The notes: a model not told the origin generated them from the sequence alone. 64,000 nt of DNA from Brumimicrobium sp033722555 (GCA_033722555.1 JAWVYS010000002.1:108111-172110), one strand, 5' to 3'. Positions 42,153-51,674 are shown, counted from the first letter of the stretch. Translations and numbers: made by a program.

Positions 42153-44285
42153 ATGAAAGGGCTGTCAGTAATATTCGCATTCATTTTCTCACATTTTGTT
42201 CTCATCGGACAGATCGTCCTGAATGAAGAGACGCTGGGAAATGATATGGCTGATAGGGCTTATGTTTTAGAAGATCCTTCCCGTTCTATAGATTTACAAA
42301 GTATCATCGATACGGACACCTTTGACTTCGAGCCCTTTACAAAACCTTTGGAGATTATTGATTTTACTCATTCCCGTTGGTTTATCCGTTTTGAAGTAAC
42401 GAATGAAGGGCCTACAAGAGAAATTCTCTTCGAAACGGCGCGCCCAATTACGGACCGCGTTGATCTTTACGAAGTAAAAAACGGATCCGTAATACAGACT
42501 TGGAGAAGTGGAGATCAAAGACCTTTTGATGCCAAAACTTATCCTCACCGGAAAAATATTTTTCCCATAAAATTCGATGCTCACGAAACGAAACATTTTT
42601 ATATAATTTTAGAGAGCGATGGAGAAGTAATCAGCTTACCTTTCGTTTTTCGTGAACAACAACAATTTCATCAGGTAGATTACAGGAATCAGCTTTTGCA
42701 TGGTTTTTACTACGGAATGCTGGCTCTGGTGATATTTATTTTCTTCTTTTTCTATTTACTGCTGAAAGAGAAATCCTTCTTGTTCTATATCACGTATGTA
42801 TTCTTCCAGTTCATGCTTCAGTTCAGTCTTGAAGGATTTACTTTTCAGTACCTTTTCCCGGAAAATATATATCTGGCAAATCAGAGTGTCTTACTTTCGG
42901 CCGGTGGTGCTGTATTTTTTGTCATACTGTATGCCTCTTCCTTCCTTAAAATTAAAAAGAGAAGCACTGGCTGGAAAAAATTCTTCAAGGCGGTATTAAT
43001 TGGAATAATCATAATTACATCGATAAGCCTCATCCCGGGTATCACGCATTATCTTGCTTATCCTGTCATTAATCTTATTAGTCTGGTGGCAACTGTTTCT
43101 ATTCTCTTTGCGATTTATGATTTACGCCGGAAAGGGTATCAAGTTAACCGGGCATTCTCCATGGGTTTCGTATTCTTGATTCTAGGAGCAGTGATATTTA
43201 TCTTAGGAAATCTGGGTATTGTTGGAGACGCACGTATTTCTGAGATTGCACTAAAAATAGGGTCAGGACTTGAAATTCTTGCCTTGAGTATATCGATGGC
43301 CGGTAAATACAAAGAGTTACAGGAGCAAAAGGAAAAAGCGCAGGAAGAGGCTCTGAAAAAACTTGAATCGTTGGTTGAAGAGCGAACGGAGAAGATTAAG
43401 GAGCAGAAAATCCTTTTGGAAGAACAGCACCGCGATATGCTTGGAAGTATTAAGTATGCCCAGCGAATTCAGGAGGCTATTCTCCCTAGTGAGTCTCATG
43501 TTAAAAGGATTCTTCCTGAGTCATTCATCTATTATGTACCAAGAGATATTGTAAGCGGTGATTTTTACTTTGTTGAAAGTGTTACGACAGAAAGTGGAGA
43601 AAAGATCGATCTCTTCGCAGGCGTAGACTGTACAGGACATGGAGTTCCCGGCGCTTTCATGAGTTTTATTGGGAACAATTATCTGACCCAAAGTCTAAAA
43701 GTCAAATCCATCAACTCTCCAGGCGAAGCACTTGGTTTTTTAAATAGAGGTGTTTTCAAATCTTTAAAAATAGAAGAAGCAATAGAAAAAGGAGTCCAAC
43801 TTCGTGACGGTATGGATATGACCCTATGCGGACTGAACAGAAAACGAAATCAGTTGTATTTTGCCGGTGCTAAAAACTCCATAATCATCATTACTGACAA
43901 GGAAAACATCGAGGAATGGCAACCGCATGAAGCGTTTATAAAGATCACCACAAGTGATGAATTTCCTGAAAAGATTTTAATTGAGGTAAAAGGAGACAGG
44001 CATCCAATCGGATTATACGGAGAATTATCCTCCACGACCTTTACGGATCACGTACTTCCTATTCATAAGGGCGATCTTATCTACTCATATTCTGACGGTT
44101 ATATTGATCAGTTTGGGGGGGACAAAAATAAAAAATTCGGTACCAAAAGATTCAAGGATACTTTGCTCAACATTCATGATTATTCCATGGATGAACAAAA
44201 AAGACTACTGGATGAAATTTTCAGTGAATGGAAGGGTGAACGGAGCAATCTTGACGATATCCTTGTGATGGGAGTTAAGGTTTAG
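42153..44285 (+). CDS. 7TM-DISM receptor with SpoIIE/PP2C phosphatase output
   Basis: The 710-aa signalling protein has an N-terminal signal and a periplasmic 7TMR-DISMED2 beta domain (DFTHSRWFIRFEVTNEGPT, about 60-180). Seven helices span 183-385 (LLHGFYYGMLALVIFIFFFF onward). A coiled coil at about 392-425 is followed by a PP2C/SpoIIE phosphatase with metal-binding aspartates in AGVDCTGHGVPGAFMSFIGN, IYSYSDGYIDQFGG and RSNLDDILVMGVKV. It likely dephosphorylates an anti-sigma-antagonist-type partner, but none is adjacent. A TACATTTG box ends 5 nt before the ATG, so the mRNA may be nearly leaderless. Confidence 0.92.
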   Translation: MKGLSVIFAFIFSHFVLIGQIVLNEETLGNDMADRAYVLEDPSRSIDLQSIIDTDTFDFEPFTKPLEIIDFTHSRWFIRFEVTNEGPTREILFETARPITDRVDLYEVKNGSVIQTWRSGDQRPFDAKTYPHRKNIFPIKFDAHETKHFYIILESDGEVISLPFVFREQQQFHQVDYRNQLLHGFYYGMLALVIFIFFFFYLLLKEKSFLFYITYVFFQFMLQFSLEGFTFQYLFPENIYLANQSVLLSAGGAVFFVILYASSFLKIKKRSTGWKKFFKAVLIGIIIITSISLIPGITHYLAYPVINLISLVATVSILFAIYDLRRKGYQVNRAFSMGFVFLILGAVIFILGNLGIVGDARISEIALKIGSGLEILALSISMAGKYKELQEQKEKAQEEALKKLESLVEERTEKIKEQKILLEEQHRDMLGSIKYAQRIQEAILPSESHVKRILPESFIYYVPRDIVSGDFYFVESVTTESGEKIDLFAGVDCTGHGVPGAFMSFIGNNYLTQSLKVKSINSPGEALGFLNRGVFKSLKIEEAIEKGVQLRDGMDMTLCGLNRKRNQLYFAGAKNSIIIITDKENIEEWQPHEAFIKITTSDEFPEKILIEVKGDRHPIGLYGELSSTTFTDHVLPIHKGDLIYSYSDGYIDQFGGDKNKKFGTKRFKDTLLNIHDYSMDEQKRLLDEIFSEWKGERSNLDDILVMGVKV

Positions 44286-44298
44286 TCCTTTTTCGTGT

Positions 44299-44318
44299 AG
44301 TTTATCACCCGATAAACT
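44299..44318. terminator. Stem-loop between convergent genes
   Basis: The perfect 8-bp stem AGTTTATC/GATAAACT with an ACCC loop covers the stop codon of the minus-strand gene and lies 14 bp after the phosphatase gene. No T-run follows on either strand, so it is at best a weak bidirectional terminator. Confidence 0.4.
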
Positions 44319-45633
44319 TGGGTCTTCTTGAAGCGAAGAATATAAAAAGGAAAACCATCAGAGGAGCTTTAAAACGCACCAAAACGTTAAATAACCCCGA
44401 GGAAAACCCAACGAAAAAACCAAGAAGGAGTACGAATATTATAGAAAAAACCAAGAATTCCTGTTTTCTGATATAATTCAGATGTTTGAAAATATTTCCG
44501 TTCAGAAAGAAAAAACGAAATACGAAAAACAGAAGAATTGTACCTTCAAGGGCACTGACCAGAAGAAAAACACTGTTGGCCTCCCAGAGGAACGGCCTAA
44601 AAAAAGCCGTTATCAGTGCCATTGGAGCAGCAGCAAGCATACCTTGCGGGGTGTAATCATTTATTCCAAGATCGTAGCGATAACCGGTATAGGTAACGTT
44701 TTGAGCAAAATCCTGCTGTATAACGGTCACTTCCTTCAGATAAGGGTTATTACTGATAAACTGATCACTGCTTAAATAGCCAAAGGCCGCGAACAGGAGT
44801 GATGAAAACAATACCAGTCTCAGGCTAAAAGCGAGAATCTGATTTGAACTGATCCGAGCAAATATTTTTACAGTAAATGCAAAAATCAAGGGTCCGAATA
44901 CAGCGATCAACATAAACGAACGTAGATGATACAGGATAAATACATGAAAGACAACCAAAAATATATTCCAAGGGTTGAGTTTTCGTTTTCTCTGAATCAT
45001 TGTAAACAGCTGAAAAACAAGGAGATATAATGAGGAAAGTACGAAAGTATCCTTTGAGATGCCTGAACACCAGAAAGCGACCGTTGGTAAAAAGAGACAG
45101 GCAATAATTAATACCCATTGCGGACAAAATTCAAAGTCTTTGACCAGTGTAAATAATCTCCATGAAGCATAGGCGGAGATACCAGCACAAACTATCGTTA
45201 GAGCTATATAACTGTTAAGCGTAAAAAAGGTGAAAACAGAAAGGATCTTACATACAAAGAAGCTTTCCGGTTCTCTGTATATCCATATCGGGGGATAACC
45301 TGTTTCACGATTGAAATGCTCAGTAATTGTGGACTGATCAGGAGTTATGAAAAGTTCTTGGAAATAGTCCCAAGGTGATTCCCAGAACAGCTGATTCAGG
45401 TTATAGGCTCCTTCCCAATAAGCCAAAGTATCTCCACCCTCTGAAAGAATTATGGAATAGGTAATTCCGAAAAAAAGTCCGAAAAAAAGCTTAAATAATA
45501 GGTTGGGAAGAAAAAATTTATAATACCCACGATCTTTGTTCTTCAAATAAATTGTCCAACCGATGATCACAATCAAAATGATCCATGCTGATCCGATAAT
45601 CACATCAATAAAGTCGAACAACTGTGGTTTCAT
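44305..45633 (-). CDS. Multi-pass membrane protein, possibly polysaccharide-polymerase-like
   Basis: The 442-aa protein has about ten hydrophobic helices (IIGSAWIILIVIIGWTIYL; LLFKLFFGLFFGITYSIIL) and a periplasmic loop (SEGGDTLAYWEGAYNLNQLF). A conserved-looking LFLPTVAFWCSGISKDTFVL follows. The G-D-x-x-x-Y and S-x-x-S-K-D-T features resemble EpsG/Wzy-type polymerases of glycan repeat units, but the match is weak. Its ATG overlaps the stop of the 3-hydroxyanthranilate dioxygenase gene, so translation is coupled although the functions look unrelated. Confidence 0.7.
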   Translation of the reverse strand: MKPQLFDFIDVIIGSAWIILIVIIGWTIYLKNKDRGYYKFFLPNLLFKLFFGLFFGITYSIILSEGGDTLAYWEGAYNLNQLFWESPWDYFQELFITPDQSTITEHFNRETGYPPIWIYREPESFFVCKILSVFTFFTLNSYIALTIVCAGISAYASWRLFTLVKDFEFCPQWVLIIACLFLPTVAFWCSGISKDTFVLSSLYLLVFQLFTMIQRKRKLNPWNIFLVVFHVFILYHLRSFMLIAVFGPLIFAFTVKIFARISSNQILAFSLRLVLFSSLLFAAFGYLSSDQFISNNPYLKEVTVIQQDFAQNVTYTGYRYDLGINDYTPQGMLAAAPMALITAFFRPFLWEANSVFLLVSALEGTILLFFVFRFFFLNGNIFKHLNYIRKQEFLVFSIIFVLLLGFFVGFSSGLFNVLVRFKAPLMVFLFIFFASRRPKFIG

Positions 45634-46157
45634 CAGACAAATCGTTCATCAACCTCCATGACTGTTCCACATTTATCGCAGGTTCTGTCTTCTTCTGAGG
45701 AATAAAACTCCTTGAAACGAGGGATGAAATCTTTTTCAATATTGTCCAATTTAAACTTATAAGCCTTTAACTGATGATTACAGTTTTCACAAAACCACAT
45801 AAGTCCGTCAATAAGTCCGGTGCCTTTTCGAACCCTTTCAATTACAAGACCCACGGTATTTTCTCCTCGTATTGGTGAATGCGGAACATTTCCGGGCAAG
45901 AGAAACATCTCACCCTCTTTGATATGGATTTCTTTTGCCTGTCCGTCTTCCTGAATCTTTACCAGTATATCCCCTTCAAGTTGAAAGAATAGTTCCTCCG
46001 ACTCATTGTAGTGATAATCTTTTCGTGCATTTGGCCCTCCAACGATCATTACGATGAAATCACCGGCCTCTTTGTATAAATTTTTATTACCAACGGGGGG
46101 TTTAAGGAGTTCTCTGTTTTCCTCAATCCATTTGAACAAATTAAACGGAGCTTTCAT
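45633..46157 (-). CDS. 3-hydroxyanthranilate 3,4-dioxygenase
   Basis: The 174-aa cupin opens 3-hydroxyanthranilate to 2-amino-3-carboxymuconate semialdehyde in tryptophan (kynurenine) breakdown or NAD synthesis. Fe(II) ligands H49, E55 and H93 are visible (GGPNARKDYHYNESEELFF, GNVPHSPIRGENTVGLVIER). The C-terminal rubredoxin-like second iron site of bacterial enzymes is intact (C123-x2-C126, C160-x2-C163). Family length is normal. The only other kynurenine-type gene in the window is the ALDH8A1-like dehydrogenase at 59859. Confidence 0.95.
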   Translation of the reverse strand: MKAPFNLFKWIEENRELLKPPVGNKNLYKEAGDFIVMIVGGPNARKDYHYNESEELFFQLEGDILVKIQEDGQAKEIHIKEGEMFLLPGNVPHSPIRGENTVGLVIERVRKGTGLIDGLMWFCENCNHQLKAYKFKLDNIEKDFIPRFKEFYSSEEDRTCDKCGTVMEVDERFV

Positions 46158-46217
46158 TTTAAATAAAATTTTGAACTAATGTACGTATTAGAATACTATT
46201 CTTCAAGTTCTGAGAAT

Positions 46218-46250
46218 AAAAAAAGCACCGCGGTTTTATACCCCGATGCT
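46218..46250 (-). terminator. Intrinsic terminator of the gene at 46277
   Basis: On the minus strand, AGCATCGGGG (46250-46241) pairs imperfectly with CCGCGGTGCT (46234-46225, two mismatches), followed by a run of seven T. It lies 26 bp after the stop at 46277. Confidence 0.7.
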
Positions 46251-46276
46251 CATAATTGTTTCAGTAAACCTCTATT

Positions 46277-46732
46277 TCAACTTTTCATGAGCTCTCTGAA
46301 TTTTTCCTGAAGATCCCTATCCTTCTCTAGTTCCAGATAGATCATGCGATAATCTTCCAAGGTCATACCCTCCTCTTTGATCAGAGCTTCTACTTCCTGC
46401 TCAAAATCGTTTCTGATCTCCGTAAGCTTTTCATTGATGCTGCCAAGCATATTCTCTTCTTCAGTAGTAATCTTTATTTCCGTAGCCGGATTTGCTTTTG
46501 CTTTTTGAATTTCAGTATAGCGCTCTACCTCCATTCCTTCCTCCTCTACTGAAAGTATCATTTCCTTCTGAATCAGCAGATTTTTTTCCTGAATCTGTTT
46601 GTAAATCACAACGAATTTCTCTAAATCCTTATTATTAACCGCTTCGTTTTCATCCACCGACTGAGAGAATAAGTTGCCGTTTATTCCGAATAATGTCAAA
46701 AAAACTATGCTTAATGTTGGTTTGAAATACAT
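46277..46732 (-). CDS. Exported helical protein, DUF4168-like
   Basis: The 151-aa product has a signal peptide (LSIVFLTLFGINGNLFSQ) followed by an acidic, entirely helical domain (LEKFVVIYKQIQEKNLLIQK, MEVERYTEIQKAKANPATEI, MTLEDYRMIYLELEKDRDLQ). The L-x-x-F-x-x-x-Y start and the G-x-x-x-x-x-Y-x-x-I motif fit DUF4168, a periplasmic family of unknown role. It is a single-gene unit with its own terminator. Confidence 0.75.
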   Translation of the reverse strand: MYFKPTLSIVFLTLFGINGNLFSQSVDENEAVNNKDLEKFVVIYKQIQEKNLLIQKEMILSVEEEGMEVERYTEIQKAKANPATEIKITTEEENMLGSINEKLTEIRNDFEQEVEALIKEEGMTLEDYRMIYLELEKDRDLQEKFRELMKS

Positions 46733-47089
46733 AAATAAAATTTTGATGAACCATAAAACTACGGTTATGTTTAAAGGAACAAAAATTTAGGTAACCCTTT
46801 CTGCTCAAATTAACATTACTTAACTCACTATATTTTTTAAAAAAATTTGATTTACTGCCAACCTTTTTGAATCCTGTATCGTCATAGAGATGCCGGATGG
46901 TTTTGTTGAAGGGGTTCAATATGACATCATACCGGTTTTCTTGCAGAAATTAGACTCAGAAAAAACTTCTACCTCGAAGTCAGGATCAACACACTTCACA
47001 AAAGTTTTTTTTGAGTCTTTTTTTATTGACAGAAACTCCCTGACTTCTTTTCAAAAAGAACTATATTTACATTTCTAAATTAGCTATTT
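46733..47089 (+). other. 357-bp non-coding stretch with several strong RNA-type stems
   Basis: No credible gene is seen. On the plus strand it can form four stems. CCGGATG (46893-46899) pairs with CAT-A-CCGG (46928-46935). An inner TTGAA/TTCAA hairpin lies at 46906-46919. A 16-bp stem with one mismatch pairs 46953-46968 with 47002-47017 and is followed by a T-run. A perfect 9-bp pairing, GAAGTCAGG (46976-46984) with CCTGACTTC (47039-47047), crosses that stem as a pseudoknot or alternative. It ends about 40 bp before the PCMD/TonB operon start, so a structured 5' leader is likely. Confidence 0.45.
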
Positions 47090-47995
47090 ATGAAAAGTTT
47101 AATCTCAACTTTATTATCGCTATCTTTTATTTTTGGAAGTATGTCTCAACAGCAATTCGAGAATGGTACTTTTGAAAACTGGGAAAATGTAGGTTCGGCC
47201 ACCGAAGAACCCACAGATTGGAGTTCTCTGAAGACTGCAGATGCGCTGGCCTCCACAGCTCCTAAAGTCATCTCAAGAGATGCAGGAAGAAATGGCGGTT
47301 ATTGTCCGAAGCTTGAGGTCAAAGAGGTCTTCGGAATAAAGGCGAACGGTATTATGACCTGTGGTCGTGTTCATGCAGATTTTAATCCTGAAAACGGATA
47401 TGTTTTTACAGACAGCAATGACCCGCAGTGGCACACACCATTCACAAGCAGACCAGATAGCATTGTAGGATGGTATAAATATTCTCCGCAAAACGGCGAT
47501 AAAGGAAAAATTGAGGTTGTACTTCATGTGAGTCAGGGAAATTTGCCGTATAATGGTACGTTTGGAAACATGGTCGGACGAGCAAAATTTGAATTTACAA
47601 GTGCTCAGGCGAACTGGACACGGTTTTCAAAAGCATTCGATTATTTCAATACCCAGGATCCCGCTTATTTGCTTGCCGTGGTTACCTCGGGTGACAGTAC
47701 CGTATCTCAAACAGGTAGTACGCTCTGGATTGATGACATAAGTCTGATTTACAATACTTCGGGTGTAAATACGGAAGAGGACAGTAGAGAGATTGCCGTT
47801 AACGGATCCAACGGATTTCTATATTTCGACACCGATGATACAACAATCTCGTACAGTGTTTATGATGTATCCGGCAAAATAATTCAGGAAGGAATCGCTG
47901 CTCCGAAGGTAGAATTTATCCATGAAAGCGGTATTTATCTAATACGGATCGAGACCGCGAACGGCGTTTTTACTAAAAAACTATATATACGATAA
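47090..47995 (+). CDS. T9SS-exported PCMD-type protein
   Basis: The 301-aa protein has a signal peptide (LISTLLSLSFIFGSMSQ). A beta-sandwich typical of PCMD (PF13201-like, putative carbohydrate metabolism) domains follows (FENGTFENWENVGSATEEPT, SIVGWYKYSPQNGDKGKIEV, LWIDDISLIY). The C-terminal type A sorting domain (ISYSVYDVSGKIIQ, SGIYLIRIETANGVFTKKLY) directs secretion by the type IX system and surface anchoring. It is 12 bp upstream of a TonB receptor, so it is probably its surface ligand-binding partner. The ligand is unknown. Confidence 0.85.
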   Translation: MKSLISTLLSLSFIFGSMSQQQFENGTFENWENVGSATEEPTDWSSLKTADALASTAPKVISRDAGRNGGYCPKLEVKEVFGIKANGIMTCGRVHADFNPENGYVFTDSNDPQWHTPFTSRPDSIVGWYKYSPQNGDKGKIEVVLHVSQGNLPYNGTFGNMVGRAKFEFTSAQANWTRFSKAFDYFNTQDPAYLLAVVTSGDSTVSQTGSTLWIDDISLIYNTSGVNTEEDSREIAVNGSNGFLYFDTDDTTISYSVYDVSGKIIQEGIAAPKVEFIHESGIYLIRIETANGVFTKKLYIR

Positions 47996-48007
47996 GGTCT
48001 GAACGGC

Positions 48008-50425
48008 ATGCGTTACTCAGTCTTATTTCTTTTTCTTTTCATTTACTCTTTCAATTATTCCCAGAAGGGTACCTTAACGGGAAAAGTTACCGATGAAAAC
48101 GGTGAATCCCTGGTGGGAGCTTCCATAATATACCGGGGAGATATTACTGTCGGTGCATCGACCGATATCGAAGGAAATTATACCATTCAGCTACCTGTCG
48201 GTGAAAACACTTTAATCTGTCGATTTACAAATAAAATCACCGATACTTTCAGTGTCGTAATTCTTGAAAATCAGCTTACTGAACATGATATTGTTTTGAA
48301 AGACTACGAGAATTACAAAGAATTCGAGGGTGTAAATATACGTGTCGGAAAATTTGATAAACGCCCGGAAGATATTACCGTTTCTTTGGAAATCATCAAA
48401 CCGGAACTTATTGAAGCTAAAAACACACGCAGCGTGGAAACAATTCTGGATCAGACGCCAGGTTTAAATATTCTGGACGGGGAGCCCCAGATCCGCGGTG
48501 GAAGCGGATTTACCTTCGGGGTAGGCAGTAAAGTGGCCGTAATCGTTGATGATATGCCACTGCTCTCCGGTGATGCAGGACGTCCTGAATGGAGCTTCAT
48601 CCCTGTCGAAAACATAAAACAAATTGAGGTTGTAAAAGGAGCAGGATCCGTTTTGTCGGGAAGTTCAGCTTTATCAGGGGCGATTCATATACGAACAAAA
48701 TATCCGACAACTAAACCGTTGACCAAGGTAAATATTTATTCAGGTTTATATAGCCAGCCGGAAGATACGGCACAAATCTGGCGAAGGCCTAATCCGTTTA
48801 TATCAGGAGTAAATTTCCTTCATTCCCGAATAATAGGAAACTGGGATGTCGTTATAGGGGGCAATTTCAATTATGACCAAGGTTATATAGGACCACCAGT
48901 CCAGGATCCATACATTGAGGAGAGTTTTCCGGATACGATATCCAATTTCTCCAATGCCGATATGACCTCTAAAAGAGCACGATTAAATTTTAATTTACGT
49001 CATAGATCCAAAAAAATGAGAGGTTTGTTTTACGGATTGAACGGCAATGCCATGATCAGTGAATCTCCTATGATTTTCGCATGGCTGAATGATACTTCAG
49101 GCCTCTTCCGTGGATATCCCGGAGCAGTATTTCTTCAGGAACAAACGATTTTCAATCTGGATCCTTTCGTTCAGCTCAAACTTGAATCAGGATCAAGTCA
49201 TAAACTCAGGGGAAGGTTTCTATATACCGACAACAATATTACCGCAAACCAGTCAAATAATTCTCTCGTTTATTATGGCGATTATCAGTTTCAAAGAACC
49301 TATAAACAATTGTCCAACCTGGAATTTATTGGAGGATTGTCAGGCAATTACACAGACTCCTATGCGGAACTTTATGCAGGTTCCGGTACACCGGACAACA
49401 ACCTATTGAATCTTTCCGGATACGTTCAGATAGAAAAACAATTTCTTAAAATCATCAATATTTCCGTCGGTGGCCGTATGGAAAATTTTCAGCTCAACGA
49501 TACAATTACCGATATCCAACCAATTTTCCGAGCCGGAGGAAACATAAAACTACATCAGGAAACGTATTTGCGAATGTCGTATGGACAAGGCTACCGTTTT
49601 CCGACGATTACTGAGCGTTTTATACAGACAGGAGTAGGAAATTTTGGTGTGTTTCCCAATCCGGATCTGAAGCCTGAAACCTCATCAAATAGTGAGGTTG
49701 GTATAAAGCAAGGATTGAAATTCGGGAATCTTTATGGTTATCTCGACATCGCCGGATTTTGGCAGGAATATGATAATACGATTGAGTATCTCTTCGGGTT
49801 CTGGGACCTTAGCTCTCCCGTCGGAGCAGGTTTTAAATTTCTCAATACAGGAAGATCACGAATAATTGGTCTGGACGTTTCTTTCTCTGGGCAGGCTAAA
49901 ATCGGTAAAAAGAATAAGATTTCCTTTTTAACCGGGTATAACTATATATTACCAAAAACCTTAAATCCTGATCTCATCTACGCGGTTGACAGCCACCCGG
50001 TAAATCCGAGGGAATATAGTTTCAGCAATACCTCGCTTAATCCAGATAGAAATATCCTGAAATATCGTTTTCTTCATAACATCAAGGGAGATATTTCATG
50101 GACTTATGCTGAAAAATTATCCATCGGTTTTTCAGTAAAATATTTTAGTCAAATTGAAAATCTCGATGCAGTAATCGCTGAATTTGAAGAAAATACTGCC
50201 GTGGTAAGCACGATTCAAAACATCCGATATATGGATTATTTTGAAGCTAACCGCCATGGGAACTGGATTTTCGATGCTAGAATAAGTTACGATATAAACG
50301 GAAAACACAAAATTGCAGTGATCAGTTCAAACATTTCGAATAATATGTATTCGTTGCGACCCCTTAAAATGGAAGCACCACGAACCGTAATGATTCAGTA
50401 TTCGCTGAAACTGGGTGGAGATTAA
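48008..50425 (+). CDS. TonB-dependent receptor
   Basis: The 805-aa protein has a signal peptide (YSVLFLFLFIYSFNYSQ). A carboxypeptidase-regulatory-like domain (GTLTGKVTDENGESLVGASI, about 20-100) is followed by a plug (ARSVETILDQTPGL-like region, QIRGGSGFTFGVGSKVAVIV, IEVVKGAGSVLSGSSALSGA). The beta-barrel has a TonB C-terminal region (YLRMSYGQGYRFPTITERF). The plug resembles BtuB/colicin-type receptors. It is co-transcribed with the T9SS protein and preceded by the structured leader. The substrate cannot be named. Confidence 0.92.
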   Translation: MRYSVLFLFLFIYSFNYSQKGTLTGKVTDENGESLVGASIIYRGDITVGASTDIEGNYTIQLPVGENTLICRFTNKITDTFSVVILENQLTEHDIVLKDYENYKEFEGVNIRVGKFDKRPEDITVSLEIIKPELIEAKNTRSVETILDQTPGLNILDGEPQIRGGSGFTFGVGSKVAVIVDDMPLLSGDAGRPEWSFIPVENIKQIEVVKGAGSVLSGSSALSGAIHIRTKYPTTKPLTKVNIYSGLYSQPEDTAQIWRRPNPFISGVNFLHSRIIGNWDVVIGGNFNYDQGYIGPPVQDPYIEESFPDTISNFSNADMTSKRARLNFNLRHRSKKMRGLFYGLNGNAMISESPMIFAWLNDTSGLFRGYPGAVFLQEQTIFNLDPFVQLKLESGSSHKLRGRFLYTDNNITANQSNNSLVYYGDYQFQRTYKQLSNLEFIGGLSGNYTDSYAELYAGSGTPDNNLLNLSGYVQIEKQFLKIINISVGGRMENFQLNDTITDIQPIFRAGGNIKLHQETYLRMSYGQGYRFPTITERFIQTGVGNFGVFPNPDLKPETSSNSEVGIKQGLKFGNLYGYLDIAGFWQEYDNTIEYLFGFWDLSSPVGAGFKFLNTGRSRIIGLDVSFSGQAKIGKKNKISFLTGYNYILPKTLNPDLIYAVDSHPVNPREYSFSNTSLNPDRNILKYRFLHNIKGDISWTYAEKLSIGFSVKYFSQIENLDAVIAEFEENTAVVSTIQNIRYMDYFEANRHGNWIFDARISYDINGKHKIAVISSNISNNMYSLRPLKMEAPRTVMIQYSLKLGGD

Positions 50426-50454
50426 AGGTAATGTGGAAGCTATTGCTTACTTTT

Positions 50455-51573
50455 TTATTTAATTATCTTGAGAGAATAAAGTACCGCCTGAATTTTTCGC
50501 AGGTCATAACTTGCAGACATGGTAGGAGGAGCATCAAGGTATCCACTTACTGCAATGACTTTTTTTCTCGTAGGATGTAAAAAATGAAAACTCCAAAATT
50601 TTCCTCCCGAAGGTTCCAGCCTGCCGGTAAACTTATATAAACCCCTGAACTCATACCCCTGAGCGTCTCCTATCTGTATTCTGTTATGAATCGGCAAGAC
50701 AGCGGGATGATCCTGCGTGCCCATGTAAACACCATCGATTTCATGCTTGGCGTAATATTTTAGAATGGTATCTCGTGCCTGCATAAGATAAGCAGGGTTG
50801 AGCTGAGAAGAATCCTTGAAATCAAACTGCCAAACCATGATACCGCTTTGAATGAAGTTAGCTTTCGAGCTTAAATATGCACCCCCGGCTTCAAGTTCCA
50901 TTTGTCGTGAACGATCGGGGAAAAGAATATGAGCAAATTTGCTGTCTCTGGATTCGTAACGAACACTTCTAGGTAAGTCGAGTTCAATTCCGAACTGTTT
51001 TCTCAGCAGTTCTTTCGCTACGTTGTTCTTCTCAGATTTATGTCTTAAATATTCTCTCTTCCATTCCTGCTTATCAAAAAGCTCATAAAGTTCTGGGAGT
51101 TTCACCATCATTAAAGCATAAAGATCGTTAATGTTATTTGCCTTAAATTCAGCTATCAACTGGGTGCGTGCAAAGTAATCTTTCTTTAAAATCATACGTG
51201 GGTCTCCTTTTGGGATCTCATTATTTATTTCAAGAAACATAAGATTTCGCAAATGATGAGAACCGCTTTCGAACTGTTCCGGAGAACGTGTGAAGATTTC
51301 AAACTTCTTCTCCGGTGGGTAATATGGCCTGATATATTCTCCAAAAACCGAATCAAGCAAGGTCATTATTTCCTCCGTAAGCACAGTGTTTTCGGCCACC
51401 AAAACAAGTTGTCCCGGTTTACCGGTATACTGAGCCATGGAATTCCCCTGAACGACACCCGACGAATCAGGTTTCAAATTCGCATTATTATCATTTTTTA
51501 TTTTTTTTGAGTTGTCGGTTTTACAGGCCATCAAAGCAAAAAAGACGGTAAGCAAAATAAGCAGATATTTCAT
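50455..51573 (-). CDS. DUF4837 lipoprotein
   Basis: About 372 aa from ATG 51573, with a lipoprotein signal (YLLILLTVFFALMACKT); the frame extends to 51621 without a signal. The DUF4837 domain is recognised from PGQLVLVAENTVLTEEIMTL, FARTQLIAEFKANN, VRYESRDSKFAHILFPDRSR, IMVWQFDF and FRGLYKFTGRLEPSGGKFWS. The function of the family is unknown. It is the last gene of a minus-strand series led by the S41 protease gene, 101 bp after the transglycosylase gene. Confidence 0.88.
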   Translation of the reverse strand: MKYLLILLTVFFALMACKTDNSKKIKNDNNANLKPDSSGVVQGNSMAQYTGKPGQLVLVAENTVLTEEIMTLLDSVFGEYIRPYYPPEKKFEIFTRSPEQFESGSHHLRNLMFLEINNEIPKGDPRMILKKDYFARTQLIAEFKANNINDLYALMMVKLPELYELFDKQEWKREYLRHKSEKNNVAKELLRKQFGIELDLPRSVRYESRDSKFAHILFPDRSRQMELEAGGAYLSSKANFIQSGIMVWQFDFKDSSQLNPAYLMQARDTILKYYAKHEIDGVYMGTQDHPAVLPIHNRIQIGDAQGYEFRGLYKFTGRLEPSGGKFWSFHFLHPTRKKVIAVSGYLDAPPTMSASYDLRKIQAVLYSLKIIK

Positions 51574-51674
51574 GGTGAATAATTTCAAAGGATAAACAGA
51601 AAGACATCGCAAAAAGACCAATAATTATGCCAGTTTGAAAGACTCTTGCGGTAAAAATGTCTTCTAATAACTTC

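Noticed and set aside
46889..47047. Cobalamin or TPP riboswitch before the TonB receptor operon
   Set aside because: The conserved core boxes of either class are not seen.
46890..47078. 62-codon plus-strand frame in the 46.7-47.1 kb gap
   Set aside because: No family, signal or sensible composition, and it lies across the strong inverted repeats; better explained as structured RNA.
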